Below are positions 5,974 to 6,545 of a DNA stretch of 6,545 nt, piece after piece. The notes under the pieces were generated by a model. It worked only from the letters and a program-made list of their open reading frames with translations. It had not been told where the DNA came from and did no database searches. Position 1 is the first letter of the stretch. Each line of letters begins with the position of its first letter. Source of the stretch: Collinsella sp. (GTDB taxonomy: Bacteria > Actinomycetota > Coriobacteriia > Coriobacteriales > Coriobacteriaceae); NCBI GenBank assembly GCA_022728415.1, contig JAIJJM010000123.1, positions 1 through 6,545 of the forward strand, in the 5' to 3' direction. Made by a program: the position numbers and the translations under genes.

Positions 5974-6002
5974 TGTATATGTCTCGTGTCTACCCGCGTC
6001 GA
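5974..6002 (-). promoter_or_regulatory. Candidate sigma-70-type promoter for nagB
   Basis: On the - strand TCGACG (6002-5997) and TATACA (5979-5974) are exactly 17 bases apart, matching the -35 and -10 consensus at four and five of six positions respectively. Transcription would start near 5967, giving a leader of about 100 bases. It lies in the gap between the EIIA gene and nagB, so nagB need not depend on read-through. Confidence 0.45.
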
Positions 6003-6062
6003 GGCCCCTGCCCGTCCACGGTGACCCGAAGCCTTTTAGCCTCGGACAGTTTTCATCTTGCC

Positions 6063-6096
6063 ACGGAGGGCGTCCTCTTTCAAGGGCGCCCTCCGT
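6063..6096. repeat. Strong hairpin between the EIIA gene and nagB
   Basis: ACGGAGGGCG (6063-6072) pairs perfectly with CGCCCTCCGT (6087-6096), and 6073-6075 extend the stem against 6084-6086 by three more pairs on the + strand reading (one G-T). On the - strand that extension contains a mismatch. No T-tract follows on either strand, so it is not a standard terminator for the EIIA gene, although it sits 41 bases past its stop codon. Likely alternatives are a 3'-end or processing stem between the two cistrons, or a weak terminator. Confidence 0.55.
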
Positions 6097-6136
6097 AAAC
6101 GTGTTTGAATTGTAGGCTAAAGGCCGAGCGCACTCA

Positions 6137-6545
6137 CTAGCGCTCGCGAGCGACGATAAGTTGGTCCATCTCCTCGACATGCTCGCCAATGGAGCCCTTG
6201 ATGCTCGAGAACTCAACGGAGTTGCACACCAAGATAGGAACCGTCACATCGTAACCCTCGGCAGCAATTGCCTCGCGATCGAATTCGATGAGCACATCGC
6301 CCTTATGGACAACATCACCCACCTGGGCATGCACGTTAAAATGCTTGCCCTCAAGCTGAACAGTATCCAAACCAACGTGGATGAGCACGTCTAGGCCATC
6401 GACCGTGTTGAGTGCAACGGCGTGTCCCGTGGGAAAAATGGCCTCGACCTTGGCGTCTGCCGGCGCAATCACGCGCGTGCCGGTAGGCTGAATCGCCACA
6501 CCCTGGCCCAAAAGGCCGGTGGCAAACGTCTGGTCATTGACCTCG
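6137..6545 (-). CDS. PTS glucose-family EIIA domain, partial (5' end beyond the window)
   Basis: The last 135 residues are visible, and the frame stays open to the window edge. They form nearly a whole EIIA(Glc)-type domain, which accepts phosphate from HPr-P and passes it to EIIB during sugar uptake. The sequence begins with EVNDQTFATGLLGQGVAI, equivalent to the EVPDxxFAxxxxGxGxAI start of the fold. It continues with APADAKVEAIFPTGHAVAL and LIHVGLDTV. The two active-site histidines are in those last two motifs (visible residues 41 and 56; the second, codon 6379-6377, is the phosphorylated one). A TTG at 6511 is in frame but falls inside the conserved domain, so it is not the start. The protein could be a stand-alone EIIA or the C-terminus of an EIICBA permease; with nagB downstream, a NagE-like amino-sugar permease is one reading. 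The C-terminal tail (EFSSIKGSIGEHVEEMDQLIVARER) is charged and I do not recognise it. Confidence 0.93.
   Translation of the reverse strand, partial: EVNDQTFATGLLGQGVAIQPTGTRVIAPADAKVEAIFPTGHAVALNTVDGLDVLIHVGLDTVQLEGKHFNVHAQVGDVVHKGDVLIEFDREAIAAEGYDVTVPILVCNSVEFSSIKGSIGEHVEEMDQLIVARER

Noticed and set aside
6000..6025. Stem CCGAGGC/GGCTTCGG-like as a terminator on the - strand near 6017-6045
   Set aside because: It includes a wobble, has a short stem and is not followed by T residues.
4806..6098. Open frame of 430 codons on the + strand
   Set aside because: It lies antisense over all of nagB and its terminator, has no ribosome binding site, and its sequence (valine- and glycine-rich) is what the complementary frame of a GC-rich gene gives.
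5851..6216. Open frame of 121 codons on the - strand between nagB and EIIA
   Set aside because: It overlaps both conserved genes in another frame, covers promoter and hairpins, and resembles no protein.

Overview
The window looks like a high-GC Gram-positive chromosome of the Coriobacteriia, most plausibly Collinsella or a close relative. This is inferred from G+C-rich coding sequence, a roughly 1000-residue STAND-ATPase/BTAD regulator of a kind frequent in gut Coriobacteriia, a short NagB of Firmicutes type and a glucose-family PTS EIIA. No marker gene fixes the genus.

Layout, left to right. Positions 1-200 hold no convincing gene but several strong hairpins, followed by a clear intrinsic terminator (202-233) that abuts the ribosome binding site of a SAM-dependent methyltransferase (253-1140, +). 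This arrangement suggests a regulated (attenuator or riboswitch-like) leader. A small CRM-domain RNA-binding protein of the YhbY family follows (1323-1622, +). Its strong terminator runs into the stop codon of the convergent gene. That gene (1692-4691, -) encodes a 999-residue regulator with an N-terminal MalT-like P-loop ATPase, a long helical middle and a C-terminal SARP-type winged helix plus BTAD domain. Upstream of it lies a visibly AT-richer intergenic stretch (4692-5075) with a spaced direct repeat and short palindromes close to the regulator start. nagB (5136-5864, -) follows with its own terminator and a candidate promoter. At the right edge is a PTS EIIA domain (6137 to beyond 6545, -), cut off at its 5' end.

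The EIIA and nagB genes share a strand and fit one physiological unit: PTS sugar uptake followed by deamination of glucosamine-6-phosphate to fructose-6-phosphate. They are nevertheless separated by 272 bases containing a hairpin, a promoter-like sequence and a folded nagB leader, so nagB is probably also transcribed independently. The regulator lies downstream of nagB on the same strand, behind nagB's terminator; whether it controls the amino-sugar genes cannot be told from the sequence. Nothing here is a CRISPR array, mobile element, tRNA or rRNA. The least explained parts are the leader at 1-233, the regulator's upstream region and the nagB leader.
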